A stretch of 11,616 nucleotides of DNA from Myroides sp. (lineage in GTDB: Bacteria; Bacteroidota; Bacteroidia; Flavobacteriales; Flavobacteriaceae): positions 1-11,616 of the forward strand of contig JAHAYQ010000187.1 in the NCBI GenBank assembly GCA_018384465.1, given 5' to 3'. Every line of letters starts with the position of its first letter. The first letter of the stretch is position 1. Below the pieces are notes generated by a model. It was given only the letters and a program-made list of their open reading frames with translations, did no database searches and was not told where the DNA came from. This document shows, piece by piece, positions 1 through 6,530 of the stretch. The translations under genes were made by a program, and so were the position numbers.

Positions 1-102
1 TTTATAAGTAAAAATCTGCAATTCTTTTTTTAACACAGCAGCACGCTGAGGACCAACACCTTTTAAATATTCTATTGGAGTATCTAAGATATTCTGCTGC
101 AT
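1..102 (-). CDS. recG: ATP-dependent DNA helicase RecG, N-terminal fragment
   Basis: Only the first 34 codons are present; the gene continues beyond the left edge. Read on the minus strand it starts with ATG at 102-100. After a few residues it gives LDTPIEYLKGVGPQRA followed by VLKKELQIFTY. This is the characteristic opening of Bacteroidetes RecG, where the segment leads into the helix-hairpin-helix-like part of the wedge domain. RecG is a cytoplasmic superfamily 2 helicase that remodels stalled replication forks and branched recombination intermediates. The helicase motifs lie outside the window and cannot be checked. A possible -7 promoter box lies 12 nt upstream. The gene is divergent from the PNGase-like gene. 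The assignment rests on this short but distinctive stretch, so it is good but not certain. Confidence 0.82.
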   Translation of the reverse strand, partial: MQQNILDTPIEYLKGVGPQRAAVLKKELQIFTYK

Positions 103-114
103 TTTTTACTTTTT

Positions 115-123
115 GTAAAGATA
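115..123 (-). promoter_or_regulatory. Candidate -7 box for recG
   Basis: On the minus strand this reads TATCTTTAC, one base from the Bacteroidetes -7 consensus TAnnTTTG, and it ends 12 nt before the recG ATG. No TTG -33 element is visible at the usual spacing, so the call rests on the -7 box and its position. Confidence 0.4.
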
Positions 124-181
124 AAGGTAAATCAGTTAAAAATAAAATGATAGGACAAATAGTAATTCACATCAAAAAAGT

Positions 182-190
182 TATATTTAC
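182..190 (+). promoter_or_regulatory. Candidate -7 box for the PNGase-like gene
   Basis: TATATTTAC, a one-mismatch match to TAnnTTTG, ends 29 nt before the ATG at 220. No clear -33 TTG lies upstream. The same TAnnTTTAC form precedes several other genes in the window. Confidence 0.38.
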
Positions 191-219
191 GTTTATTTAA
201 CACTTTAAAATATAAGATA

Positions 220-1236
220 ATGAAAAAAATCGTCTTTTTATTTGGGCTCGCTTTCACCTTGTCCTTTTGTAGCGATGATCAAACGGCACCTGCTATTGAA
301 GTACCAAATCCAGAGGAACCTCAGATTACAAATGTAGAAACTTTTGACAAGGTAAAGGTAGCATTTGCCGATGGTGCTTCTCAAAGTGCAGAAGGTACAT
401 TTAACTTTCCGACAGATATAGATAAGATTAAATCGGTAAAAATGTATATTAAAGATATTTGTCCTAATAAAGAATGTGATGAATGGGATCGCTATGCAAA
501 TGTTTACGCTAAAGATAAAACCTCAGGCGAATGGTATGAAATTGGAAGATTTATTACGCCTTATTGGGTAGGAAATGAAAAATTAGAACGCGGCTATGAA
601 ATTGATGTAACCGACTTTAAGTCAATTTTAAGCGGATCTACCGAACTAAAAATATACACTGAAACCTAGTTAGCCAAAGGTAGAACCTACAGTGTTGATT
701 TCGATTTTGAATATGGTACACCCGATTTTAAATATTCAACCGTAATACCGGTGTTTCAATACAACAAATCGTCGATTGATGGTGTTCCTTACGGAAAAAC
801 ACACAATTTTGACATGGATAAGCAAATCAATATTCCGCAAAATGCAGAAGTTGCTTATTTGAGAACTATTATTTCGGGTTGGGGACATGCATCACCTGGA
901 ACTTGTGCCGAATGGTGCATAAAAACACATAACATTTACATAAATAATGTAGCTACTTTTCAGCATAAATTAGAAGGTCTAGGCTGTGCACAAAACCCTG
1001 TAAACAATCAAGCGCCAGGTAACTGGAGCCCAGATCGTGCTGGTTGGTGTCCAGGAATGGCTGTTCCAGTTCGTTTCAACAACATTCAAAAATCACTATT
1101 TGGATCAAATTTTCAATTTGAATACCAATTTCAAGATTGGACTAACACAGGAAACGGTGAGGCTTATTACGCTATTTCTACTTTTGTAGTTTTAAAAAGT
1201 AATGAACCAATTAATAAAGCAACAATTATTAATTAA
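220..1236 (+). pseudogene. Peptide-N-glycosidase F (PNGase F)-like lipoprotein with an in-frame amber stop
   Basis: PNGase F hydrolyses the bond between Asn and the first GlcNAc of N-glycans, releasing whole glycans. The reading frame is open from ATG 220 to TAA 1234-1236 (338 positions) except for one TAG at 667-669, codon 150. Both sides align in the same frame with Elizabethkingia PNGase F as I remember it: CDEWDRYANVY, FITPYWVG, ELKIYTET, then after the stop LAKGR-YSVDF, SSIDGVPYGK, SGWGHA, CAEWC and DRAGWCPGMAVP. The catalytic Asp60, Glu118 and Glu206 correspond to D90, E148 and E231. The TAG replaces active-site Trp120 (TGG to TAG, one transition). All six disulfide cysteines are present. 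The N-terminus is a signal peptide with Cys17 followed by SDD, suggesting a surface lipoprotein, although Phe at -1 is unusual for a lipobox. The loop before E231 is about five residues shorter than in Elizabethkingia. No other lesion is seen, so recent inactivation, readthrough or a sequencing error are all possible. Confidence 0.93.
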
Positions 1237-1254
1237 CACTTATTAATGAGCAGC

Positions 1255-1297
1255 AAAAAACCGAGTTCAGTATTCACATACTAAAACTCGGTTTTTT
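1255..1297. terminator. Bidirectional rho-independent terminator
   Basis: Arms AAAAAACCGAGTT (1255-1267) and AACTCGGTTTTTT (1285-1297) are perfectly complementary. A second inner stem, AGTAT/ATACT, surrounds a TCAC loop. The hairpin has an A-run on one side and a T-run on the other. It lies between the convergent ends of the PNGase-like gene and the META lipoprotein gene and can serve both. Confidence 0.9.
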
Positions 1298-1315
1298 ATA
1301 TAGTTAGTTAATCTC

Positions 1316-1771
1316 TTATTTCTTTTTTACATACGTTGCAACAACCGCACCTTCTTCGTTAAACAATTGCAATTGCTCTTTCTTAATTTTAATTGCTTTA
1401 GCTGTATGTAAAGGCACATCATAAATTAAATGAGCCATTTCTTCCCCACAATAGCGCATAGTTGACATACCTGATTTCAAAGTAATTTTATTATCTTCTG
1501 CTTCAAATTCACCTCCTTTTCCATTACACCCATCGCTGGTACTATAGAAATTATCAACGAACGATAACACAAGTTCTGGCTGTTCTGTTGTGGGTTTAAA
1601 ATCTTTATTTTGAATATCAATTCGTTGCAACACCCATTTAGTATTATTTAAGGTGTTCATAATCTTCTCGGAAGTTGCTTTGTTTGAATCAAATTTTGTT
1701 TGGGAACAACTACAAGAAGTTAATCCTATGGCAAACAAAAAAACTAGGGCGGCTGTAAGGTATGTTTTCAT
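1316..1771 (-). CDS. META-domain (HslJ-like, DUF306) lipoprotein
   Basis: This is a 151-residue protein. Its signal peptide ends in the lipobox LTSC, with Cys20 as the lipidation site, so it should be membrane-anchored on the periplasmic side or at the surface. Residues 40-148 fit the META domain seen in HslJ and related heat-shock or stress-linked lipoproteins: NTKWVLQRI opens the first strand, GCNGKGGEFE (81-90) is the conserved GCN turn, and MSTMRYC (102-108) matches the T-M-x-C segment. No enzymatic activity is established for this domain. It lies downstream of the beta-barrel gene on the same strand with an 18-nt gap. A perfect -7 box lies in that gap, so it may be transcribed separately. 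The ATG gives a complete signal peptide, which supports the start. The family call is good; the role is unknown. Confidence 0.82.
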   Translation of the reverse strand: MKTYLTAALVFLFAIGLTSCSCSQTKFDSNKATSEKIMNTLNNTKWVLQRIDIQNKDFKPTTEQPELVLSFVDNFYSTSDGCNGKGGEFEAEDNKITLKSGMSTMRYCGEEMAHLIYDVPLHTAKAIKIKKEQLQLFNEEGAVVATYVKKK

Positions 1772-1781
1772 CTTTTTATTT

Positions 1782-1789
1782 CAAATATA
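1782..1789 (-). promoter_or_regulatory. -7 box for the META lipoprotein gene
   Basis: On the minus strand this reads TATATTTG, a perfect TAnnTTTG. It begins at the base directly after the TAG stop (1792-1790) of the upstream beta-barrel gene. The ATG follows 10 nt after the box. The -33 region would lie within the 3' end of the upstream coding sequence; no good TTG is seen there. Confidence 0.5.
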
Positions 1790-2275
1790 CTACTTTTTTT
1801 TCTTTAAACTGAAACCATACGCTAAACGTAATGCTATTTGATCGGTTTCATAATCGCTATAATATTCGTATCGTAAACTAGCATCTAAATATTTATTAGC
1901 AAAACCAAAAACCGGAGCCACAATTAACGAATTATCAATGTTACCATTTACGCCAAAAGCAGCACCTGCTTCACCCATCAAATAAAACTGATTTCCTAAA
2001 AAGTATTTAAAACCTAATTTTGCAGGCACAAATCCTACTTCTTCAGGTTCATTAAATAAATGAGTATATCCCGATGTTAACGTTAAAGATGTTTTTTTAG
2101 TAAAATCGTATTGCAATCGTGCGTCAACACCTACACTTCCATCATAAGCGCCATCAGTTGGAAACCCTCCATTTAATCCAAATCCTAAACGAAATCCTTT
2201 GTTATAAGGAGTTTGACTGTAAGCTATGGTTCCCAAAAACAAAGTGGCCAAAGCTGCATAAAACATATTTTTCAT
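1790..2275 (-). CDS. Outer-membrane beta-barrel protein
   Basis: This 161-residue protein has a signal peptide (positive MKN, hydrophobic core, probable cleavage after Ser20 in AYS-QT). The mature part alternates polar and hydrophobic or aromatic residues with Gly-rich turns, as in small 8-stranded outer-membrane barrels: GFRLGFGLNGGF, VDARLQYDF, TLTSGYTHLF, LGFKYFLGN, FYLMGEAGAAFG, LDASLRYEYY and ALRLAYGF. The last strand is followed by an unusual lysine tail (KKKK) in place of the usual terminal aromatic residue. It fits the broad OmpW/OmpA-like 'outer membrane beta-barrel protein' class common in Flavobacteriaceae. There is no periplasmic peptidoglycan-binding domain. It is divergent from the MATE pump gene and upstream of the META lipoprotein. 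The fold is fairly sure; the specific function cannot be read from the sequence. Confidence 0.8.
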   Translation of the reverse strand: MKNMFYAALATLFLGTIAYSQTPYNKGFRLGFGLNGGFPTDGAYDGSVGVDARLQYDFTKKTSLTLTSGYTHLFNEPEEVGFVPAKLGFKYFLGNQFYLMGEAGAAFGVNGNIDNSLIVAPVFGFANKYLDASLRYEYYSDYETDQIALRLAYGFSLKKKK

Positions 2276-2289
2276 AATCTAAACTTTTA

Positions 2290-2297
2290 AAAAGATA
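2290..2297 (-). promoter_or_regulatory. Candidate -7 box for the beta-barrel gene
   Basis: On the minus strand this reads TATCTTTT, one mismatch from TAnnTTTG, 14 nt before the ATG. A TTGG at 2316-2313 sits only about 15 nt upstream, shorter than the usual -33 spacing. The region overlaps the -33 side of the divergent MATE promoter. Confidence 0.35.
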
Positions 2298-2307
2298 TAT
2301 TCAACTG

Positions 2308-2341
2308 TTGTGCCAATACATTTTTTTAGTGGGTATCTTTG
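2308..2341 (+). promoter_or_regulatory. Promoter of the MATE operon
   Basis: The -7 box TATCTTTG (2334-2341) matches TAnnTTTG exactly. TTG at 2308-2310 is a possible -33 element with a 23-nt spacer, at the long end of the accepted range. The ATG follows after a 14-nt A-rich leader with no Shine-Dalgarno sequence, normal for Bacteroidetes. Confidence 0.65.
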
Positions 2342-2355
2342 CAAAAAAAAAGTAA

Positions 2356-3738
2356 ATGAATCTAAAAAAGTACACCCAAGAGTTTGGTTACAATCTAAAA
2401 TTGGCTTACCCGATTATTTTGGCTATGCTGGGACATACCATTGTTGGAATTGTAGATAACATTATGGTAGGAAAAATTGGTGCTACCGAATTAGCTGCTG
2501 CATCGTTAGCTAATAGTTTTGTATTTATTGCTATTTCTGTGGGTGTAGGTTTTTCAACAGCAATTACGCCACTTATTGCTTCGGCAGATGCTGAAAACGA
2601 CGTAGTTAAAGGCAGAAACATCTTCGTAAACGGTGTGTTTTTATGCACTCTTTTAGGCATCATGTTATTTAGTATTTTGTATATAAGCAAACCATTTATT
2701 GACTATATGAAACAGCCTGCGGAAGTTACCCAAATGGCAAAACCTTTTTTAGATGTAGTAGCTTTATCATTAATTCCTTTGGTTATTTATCAGGGGTTTA
2801 AACAGTTTGCCGACGGAAAATCACAAACAAAATATTCTATGCACGCAACATTAATAGCTAATTTAATTAACATTATTTTTAATTATTTATTAATTTACGG
2901 TGTGTGGATTTTCCCCGAAATGGGTATGATGGGCGCAGCTTATGGGACATTAATCTCTCGTGTTGCTATTTTGATATACTTTGTATGGGTTTTAAATAGA
3001 TTGGAAATTTTCTTACCTTACTTTAGTAAAATTTCTCTGAAAGAACTCAATAAAAAAACGTCAAAATATATAGCCAGCATTGGCATACCTTCATCTATGC
3101 AATCTTTGTTTGAGGTAGCTTTGTTTACTGGCGCCGTTTGGATATCGGGAATGTTAGGAACTGAAGCCCAGGCAGCCAACCAAATTGCTTTATCTATGGC
3201 ATCTATGACCTTTATGTTTGCTTCGGGCTTAAGTGTTGCTGCCATGATACGTGTGGGAAATCAAAAAGGTTTAAAGAACTACGCAATGATGGAAACCGTT
3301 GCTCGATCTATTATGTTAATGACCTTTTTCTTATACTGCGGTTTTGCAGTCTTTTTTATACTGTTTCACAATTATATACCTTTATTGTTTTTAAACAACA
3401 GCGATGCTACACAAGTTGCAATGAACCAAGAGGTGATAAATATTGCCGGAAAATTATTACTTATAGCAGCAATTTTTCAGATTTCAGATGGCATTCAAGT
3501 TACAGCATTAGGGGCGTTGCGAGGATTACAAGATGTAAATTTACCTATGGTTATCACCTTTGTCTCCTATTGGCTTATAGGTTTTCCTTTGTGCATTTAC
3601 TTAGCTTTATACACCAACCTGCAAGCCGAAGGAATTTGGTACGGTTTGTTAGCCGGTTTAACATCTGCTGCAATTTTTTCGTATCTTCGCTTTCATTATA
3701 TGGCAAAAAAATACATTGCAAATACTATTAAAGTTTAA
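2356..3738 (+). CDS. MATE family multidrug efflux transporter (NorM/DinF type)
   Basis: This 460-residue integral membrane protein has about twelve hydrophobic segments, the normal length and topology for the MATE family of cation-coupled drug exporters. The two MatE repeats are visible: the first from about residue 15 (AYPIILAMLGHTIVGIVDNIMVG) and the second from about 240 (GIPSSMQSLFEVALF). Acidic residues typical of NorM cation sites are present: D34 in VDNIMVG, E253 in QSLFEVA and D378 in QISDGIQV. It likely exports cationic compounds using an Na+ or H+ gradient; the substrate cannot be read from the sequence. The ATG is supported by the promoter just upstream. It is followed after 2 nt by a small acidic protein gene, so the two are probably co-transcribed and perhaps translationally coupled. 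Confidence 0.93.
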   Translation: MNLKKYTQEFGYNLKLAYPIILAMLGHTIVGIVDNIMVGKIGATELAAASLANSFVFIAISVGVGFSTAITPLIASADAENDVVKGRNIFVNGVFLCTLLGIMLFSILYISKPFIDYMKQPAEVTQMAKPFLDVVALSLIPLVIYQGFKQFADGKSQTKYSMHATLIANLINIIFNYLLIYGVWIFPEMGMMGAAYGTLISRVAILIYFVWVLNRLEIFLPYFSKISLKELNKKTSKYIASIGIPSSMQSLFEVALFTGAVWISGMLGTEAQAANQIALSMASMTFMFASGLSVAAMIRVGNQKGLKNYAMMETVARSIMLMTFFLYCGFAVFFILFHNYIPLLFLNNSDATQVAMNQEVINIAGKLLLIAAIFQISDGIQVTALGALRGLQDVNLPMVITFVSYWLIGFPLCIYLALYTNLQAEGIWYGLLAGLTSAAIFSYLRFHYMAKKYIANTIKV

Positions 3739-3740
3739 TT

Positions 3741-3974
3741 ATGGATTTACCTAAATTTGTCTTAGCTGACAATACCGATTTTCCTGATAATCTATTTGTT
3801 ATTCACTTAGAATATCCCCGTTTTATTATTGATCTTGAATCTGAAGATCTTGAGTTTTTAGAAGAATTAGATGAAAGCGAAGAGGTTGAATTAAAAGAAG
3901 AAATGGATCGATTAATTGATCTTGCCGGCGAATTTTACGAAAGAGAGATTACTCGATTTGCAGAAGACGAATAA
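3741..3974 (+). CDS. Small acidic conserved hypothetical protein
   Basis: This is a 77-residue, strongly acidic soluble protein with no signal peptide or membrane segment. The N-terminal part (FVLADNTDFPDNLFVIHLEYPRF) looks like a beta-rich segment. The second half, from about residue 34, is a Glu/Asp-rich helix (LEFLEELDESEEVELKEE). I recognise similar small proteins in other flavobacteria but know no function or named domain. It starts only 2 nt after the MATE stop codon, so it probably depends on the MATE transcript and on ribosomes finishing that gene. Its stop codon touches the foot of a strong terminator. It is a real gene by position, codon use and plausible composition; no role can be stated. 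Confidence 0.8.
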   Translation: MDLPKFVLADNTDFPDNLFVIHLEYPRFIIDLESEDLEFLEELDESEEVELKEEMDRLIDLAGEFYEREITRFAEDE

Positions 3975-4015
3975 AAAAATAAAGCACTTGTTTTAAACAA
4001 GTGCTTTATTTTTTT
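3973..4015. terminator. Bidirectional terminator overlapping two stop codons
   Basis: This is a near-perfect 43-base palindrome. The core GCACTTGTTT (3984-3993) pairs with AAACAAGTGC (3995-4004). It is extended by AAATAAA/TTTATTT and A/T runs at both ends. It ends the MATE operon on the plus strand and the CoA-transferase gene on the minus strand. The latter's TAA (3995-3993) lies in the apical loop and its last codons form one arm. Confidence 0.92.
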
Positions 4016-5495
4016 GCATGCTTCCCGTTTCTTTTAAACGAGTATGAAACTTAAATGCTTCTTCTAAAATATGAGGTGTTTGTCCTTGCGTTTGTTCACA
4101 AGCACGGTTAAAATAATCACGTATTTCTTCTTTAAAATCTGGGTGAACGCAGTTTTCAATAATAACTTCAGCTCGTTCACGCGGAGCCAATCCTCTTAAA
4201 TCTGCCAAACCTTGATCGGTTACCAAAACATCTACATCATGCTCTGTATGATCGTGATGGGTAACCATTGGAACAACGTGCGAAATTTTATTTTCTTTGG
4301 ATGCTGACGGGCACACAAATACACTTAGGTAAGCATTACGTGCAAAATCTCCCGATCCACCAATACCATTCATCATCTTACTGCCCGAAATATGGGTAGA
4401 GTTTACATTGCCATAAATATCAAATTCAATAGCAGTGTTGATCCCTATAACTCCCAAGCGGCGCACTACTTCTGGTGCATTAGAAATATTCTGCGGTCGC
4501 AAGATCAATTTATCTTTATACTGCTCAAAATTTTTCAATAATTTATCGTAGCATTTTTCTGATACGGTAATAGACGATCCTGAAGCAAAATCAAGATTAC
4601 CAGATTCAATCAAATCAAACGTAGAATCTTGCAATACTTCTGAGTACATTGTTAGGTTCTTAAATTTAGATCCTTTAAAACCCATTAAAACTGAATTGGC
4701 AATTTTACCAATACCGGCTTGCAAAGGCAATAAATTGTAGGTTAATTTTCCTTTACTTACCTCTTGTTCAAAAAAGTTTAAAAGATGTTTAGAAATTGCT
4801 GTTGTAATATCGTCAGGATCGGCAACTATTGCAGGTTGATCTACAATATCAGTATAAACAACCGCCACTACTTTTTCAGGATCAATTTTAATAAAGGGTT
4901 CACCCGTACGATCCATTGGTGTATGAATATTAATCACATCGCGATCAGGATACGAATTAGGCACCGAACAATCGTGAATTCCTCTAAAACTTAAAGGAAT
5001 CTGCGTATTAATTTCTATGATGATTTTTTTAGCTTGGGTGGCAAAGAATGCCGAATTTCCAATAGATGTAGTAGGAATTATGTTTCCGTTTTCATCAATT
5101 AACGAAGCTTCAATAATAGCAACATCTATCGGTGCTATATGTCCGCAGATTAATTGTTCTACTGTTTCGCTTAAATGTTGATCGATGTATTTTAATTGGT
5201 AACTGTTGATTGATTTTCTAAGTGAAGGGTCGGCCATGAAAGGCATTCTGCGAATAAGCGCATTATTTTCTGCCAAATCAGCATCGGTTGTATAACCTAA
5301 TGAGGCACCTGTGATTAAAGTTATAGCCACGTCTTCATTTTCAGCTCGTTTGGCAAAAGCCGGTAAAACCGATTTGCTATCGCCTGCTTTTGTAAAACCA
5401 CTAGCTCCTACTACTTGCTTATTTCCTATTAATAAAGCAGCTTTATCTGCTGTAGTAACTTTATCGTGGTATGCCTTATATAAAATTCTATCCAT
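3993..5495 (-). CDS. Acetyl-CoA hydrolase / succinyl-CoA:acetate CoA-transferase family protein
   Basis: This 500-residue cytoplasmic enzyme has the normal length for the Ach1/AarC/Cat1/ScpC family. These enzymes move CoA between acyl-CoA and a carboxylate (acetate/succinate) through a glutamyl-CoA intermediate, or hydrolyse acetyl-CoA. The family's two CoA-transferase halves are visible: the N-terminal half contains VVGASGFTKAGDSK, and the C-terminal half contains GIGKIANSV (261-269), MYSEVLQD with probable catalytic Glu286, and the glycine loop GGSGDFARN (379-387). VTDQGLADLRGLAPRERA (425-442) is the conserved C-terminal motif. Succinyl-CoA:acetate transfer is more likely than pure hydrolysis, but this cannot be decided from sequence. 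It appears monocistronic, with its own promoter and with its stop codon inside the shared terminator hairpin. Confidence 0.92.
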   Translation of the reverse strand: MDRILYKAYHDKVTTADKAALLIGNKQVVGASGFTKAGDSKSVLPAFAKRAENEDVAITLITGASLGYTTDADLAENNALIRRMPFMADPSLRKSINSYQLKYIDQHLSETVEQLICGHIAPIDVAIIEASLIDENGNIIPTTSIGNSAFFATQAKKIIIEINTQIPLSFRGIHDCSVPNSYPDRDVINIHTPMDRTGEPFIKIDPEKVVAVVYTDIVDQPAIVADPDDITTAISKHLLNFFEQEVSKGKLTYNLLPLQAGIGKIANSVLMGFKGSKFKNLTMYSEVLQDSTFDLIESGNLDFASGSSITVSEKCYDKLLKNFEQYKDKLILRPQNISNAPEVVRRLGVIGINTAIEFDIYGNVNSTHISGSKMMNGIGGSGDFARNAYLSVFVCPSASKENKISHVVPMVTHHDHTEHDVDVLVTDQGLADLRGLAPRERAEVIIENCVHPDFKEEIRDYFNRACEQTQGQTPHILEEAFKFHTRLKETGSMQKNKALV

Positions 5496-5524
5496 TTTAT
5501 AAATTACTGTTAGTTCGTTTTATA

Positions 5525-5551
5525 CAAATTTACAAAATACACACATAACAA
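5525..5551 (-). promoter_or_regulatory. Promoter of the CoA-transferase gene
   Basis: On the minus strand the -7 box TAAATTTG (5532-5525) is a perfect TAnnTTTG. TTG at 5551-5549 is a possible -33 element with a 16-nt spacer, slightly short. The ATG lies 29 nt downstream of the -7 box. Confidence 0.6.
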
Positions 5552-5561
5552 CTCGTTAAAC

Positions 5562-5604
5562 AAAAAACATTTTACCAATCAATTAAATAATTAGCAAAAT
5601 GTTT
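5562..5604 (-). terminator. AT-rich terminator of the SUI1/phosphorylase operon
   Basis: On the minus strand AAACATTTT (5604-5596) pairs with AAAATGTTT (5573-5565). With G-U pairs the RNA stem extends inward by about eight more pairs to a small loop. The stem is followed directly by a short T-run. It lies about 50 nt after the phosphorylase stop and before the CoA-transferase promoter, the right place to separate the two units. The low GC content makes it weaker than the other terminators here. Confidence 0.55.
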
Positions 5605-5656
5605 AATATTTTAAGATTTAATTTGGAATAGAAAAATAAGTTGCTTTAAAAAAAAG

Positions 5657-6529
5657 CTATTCAATAATTTTATTTAATGCAAATTGTATTAAATTATCAA
5701 TGGTTTTATACGGATTAAGGCTAAATGTTCCATTTTTTCGATTAGCAACAATAGCATTCAGCGAAACTGCCTTATGTCCCAACAATTTACTTAAACCATA
5801 AATAGCTGCCGTTTCCATCTCTAAATTTGTTGCTTTAACACCCTCAAATTCAAAAGCGTCCATTTTATCATTTAGTTGTTCATCTTTCACTTTTAAACGC
5901 AGTTCACGACCTTGAGCACCATAAAATCCGCCTGCTGTTATGGTAATTCCTTCAAAAAGATTTTCGGATTTAAATTTTGCTATCATTTCTGGATCAGCTT
6001 CCACCGCATAAGGCATACCATTAGTTATTTCCCAATTGGTATGCTTTACAAAAGCTTGCTCCATTGCTTGTTGCTGAACATTGTGTAAATGGTAACTGCG
6101 CAACATATTATCGGTACCAATCGCCGCAACCGACATAAGGAGTGCATCTACTGGAATATGTGCTTGTAACGACCCCGAAGTACCTACGCGCACAATATTT
6201 AAACGGGTTAGCTGTGGTTTTACAGTACGGGTAGCAAAATCGATATTTACCAGCGCATCTAATTCATTTAAAACAATATCAATATTATCAGGACCAATAC
6301 CGGTAGAAACCACCGAGATGCGTTTGCCTTTATAAGTACCTGTTTGTGTTTTAAACTCACGCTTTTGTGTACTGAATTCAATCGTATCAAAATATTTAGT
6401 AATCTCCTCTACACGATCTTGATCACCAACGAAAATAACATCATTAGCCAAATGCTCTGGTCGTAAATTTAAATGGTAAATACTTCCGTCGGGATTTAAA
6501 ATTAACTCAGATTCTTTTATTTGTTTCAT
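5657..6529 (-). CDS. Uridine phosphorylase-like nucleoside phosphorylase
   Basis: This 290-residue cytoplasmic enzyme belongs to the PNP/UDP phosphorylase family, which cleaves nucleosides with phosphate to give a base and ribose-1-phosphate (pyrimidine salvage if it is a true uridine phosphorylase). Motifs visible are GDQDRVEEI (35-43), matching the phosphate-binding N-terminal loop; VSTGIGPDN (74-82); NIVRVGTSGSLQ (111-122), the phosphate/ribose loop; and TNLEMETAAIYGL (235-246), whose E-M-E segment binds ribose. It is longer than E. coli Udp (about 253 residues), mainly at the N-terminus, as in other Bacteroidetes homologues. The ATG is 1 nt after the TGA of the SUI1-like gene and is served by a strong Shine-Dalgarno sequence. 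The exact base specificity is inferred, not shown. Confidence 0.88.
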   Translation of the reverse strand: MKQIKESELILNPDGSIYHLNLRPEHLANDVIFVGDQDRVEEITKYFDTIEFSTQKREFKTQTGTYKGKRISVVSTGIGPDNIDIVLNELDALVNIDFATRTVKPQLTRLNIVRVGTSGSLQAHIPVDALLMSVAAIGTDNMLRSYHLHNVQQQAMEQAFVKHTNWEITNGMPYAVEADPEMIAKFKSENLFEGITITAGGFYGAQGRELRLKVKDEQLNDKMDAFEFEGVKATNLEMETAAIYGLSKLLGHKAVSLNAIVANRKNGTFSLNPYKTIDNLIQFALNKIIE

Positions 6530-6530
6530 A

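Noticed and set aside
667..669. TAG as a pyrrolysine codon or programmed recoding site
   Set aside because: The family has tryptophan here, one base change explains the TAG, and no stem-loop or recoding machinery is visible in the window. Plain mutation or error is simpler, though readthrough cannot be excluded.
751..1236. A separate 161-residue gene starting at GTG 751
   Set aside because: It is in the same frame as 220-669, and the intervening codons 670-750 also match PNGase F. It is the C-terminal part of one interrupted gene, not an independent gene.
1653..1841. Plus-strand open frame across the META and beta-barrel genes
   Set aside because: It is antisense to two well-supported coding regions, has low-complexity Phe/Tyr-rich composition and no promoter.
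2406..2690. Minus-strand open frame inside the MATE gene
   Set aside because: Antisense shadow of a strongly conserved transporter; no recognisable domain, promoter or leader.
4785..4994. Plus-strand open frame inside the CoA-transferase gene, and a similar one at 5311-5502
   Set aside because: Both are antisense to a full-length family member and have implausible residue composition for real proteins.
5496..5656. Possible small RNA or short gene in the 161-nt gap
   Set aside because: The gap is explained by the phosphorylase terminator hairpin and the CoA-transferase promoter; no open frame or other structure stands out.
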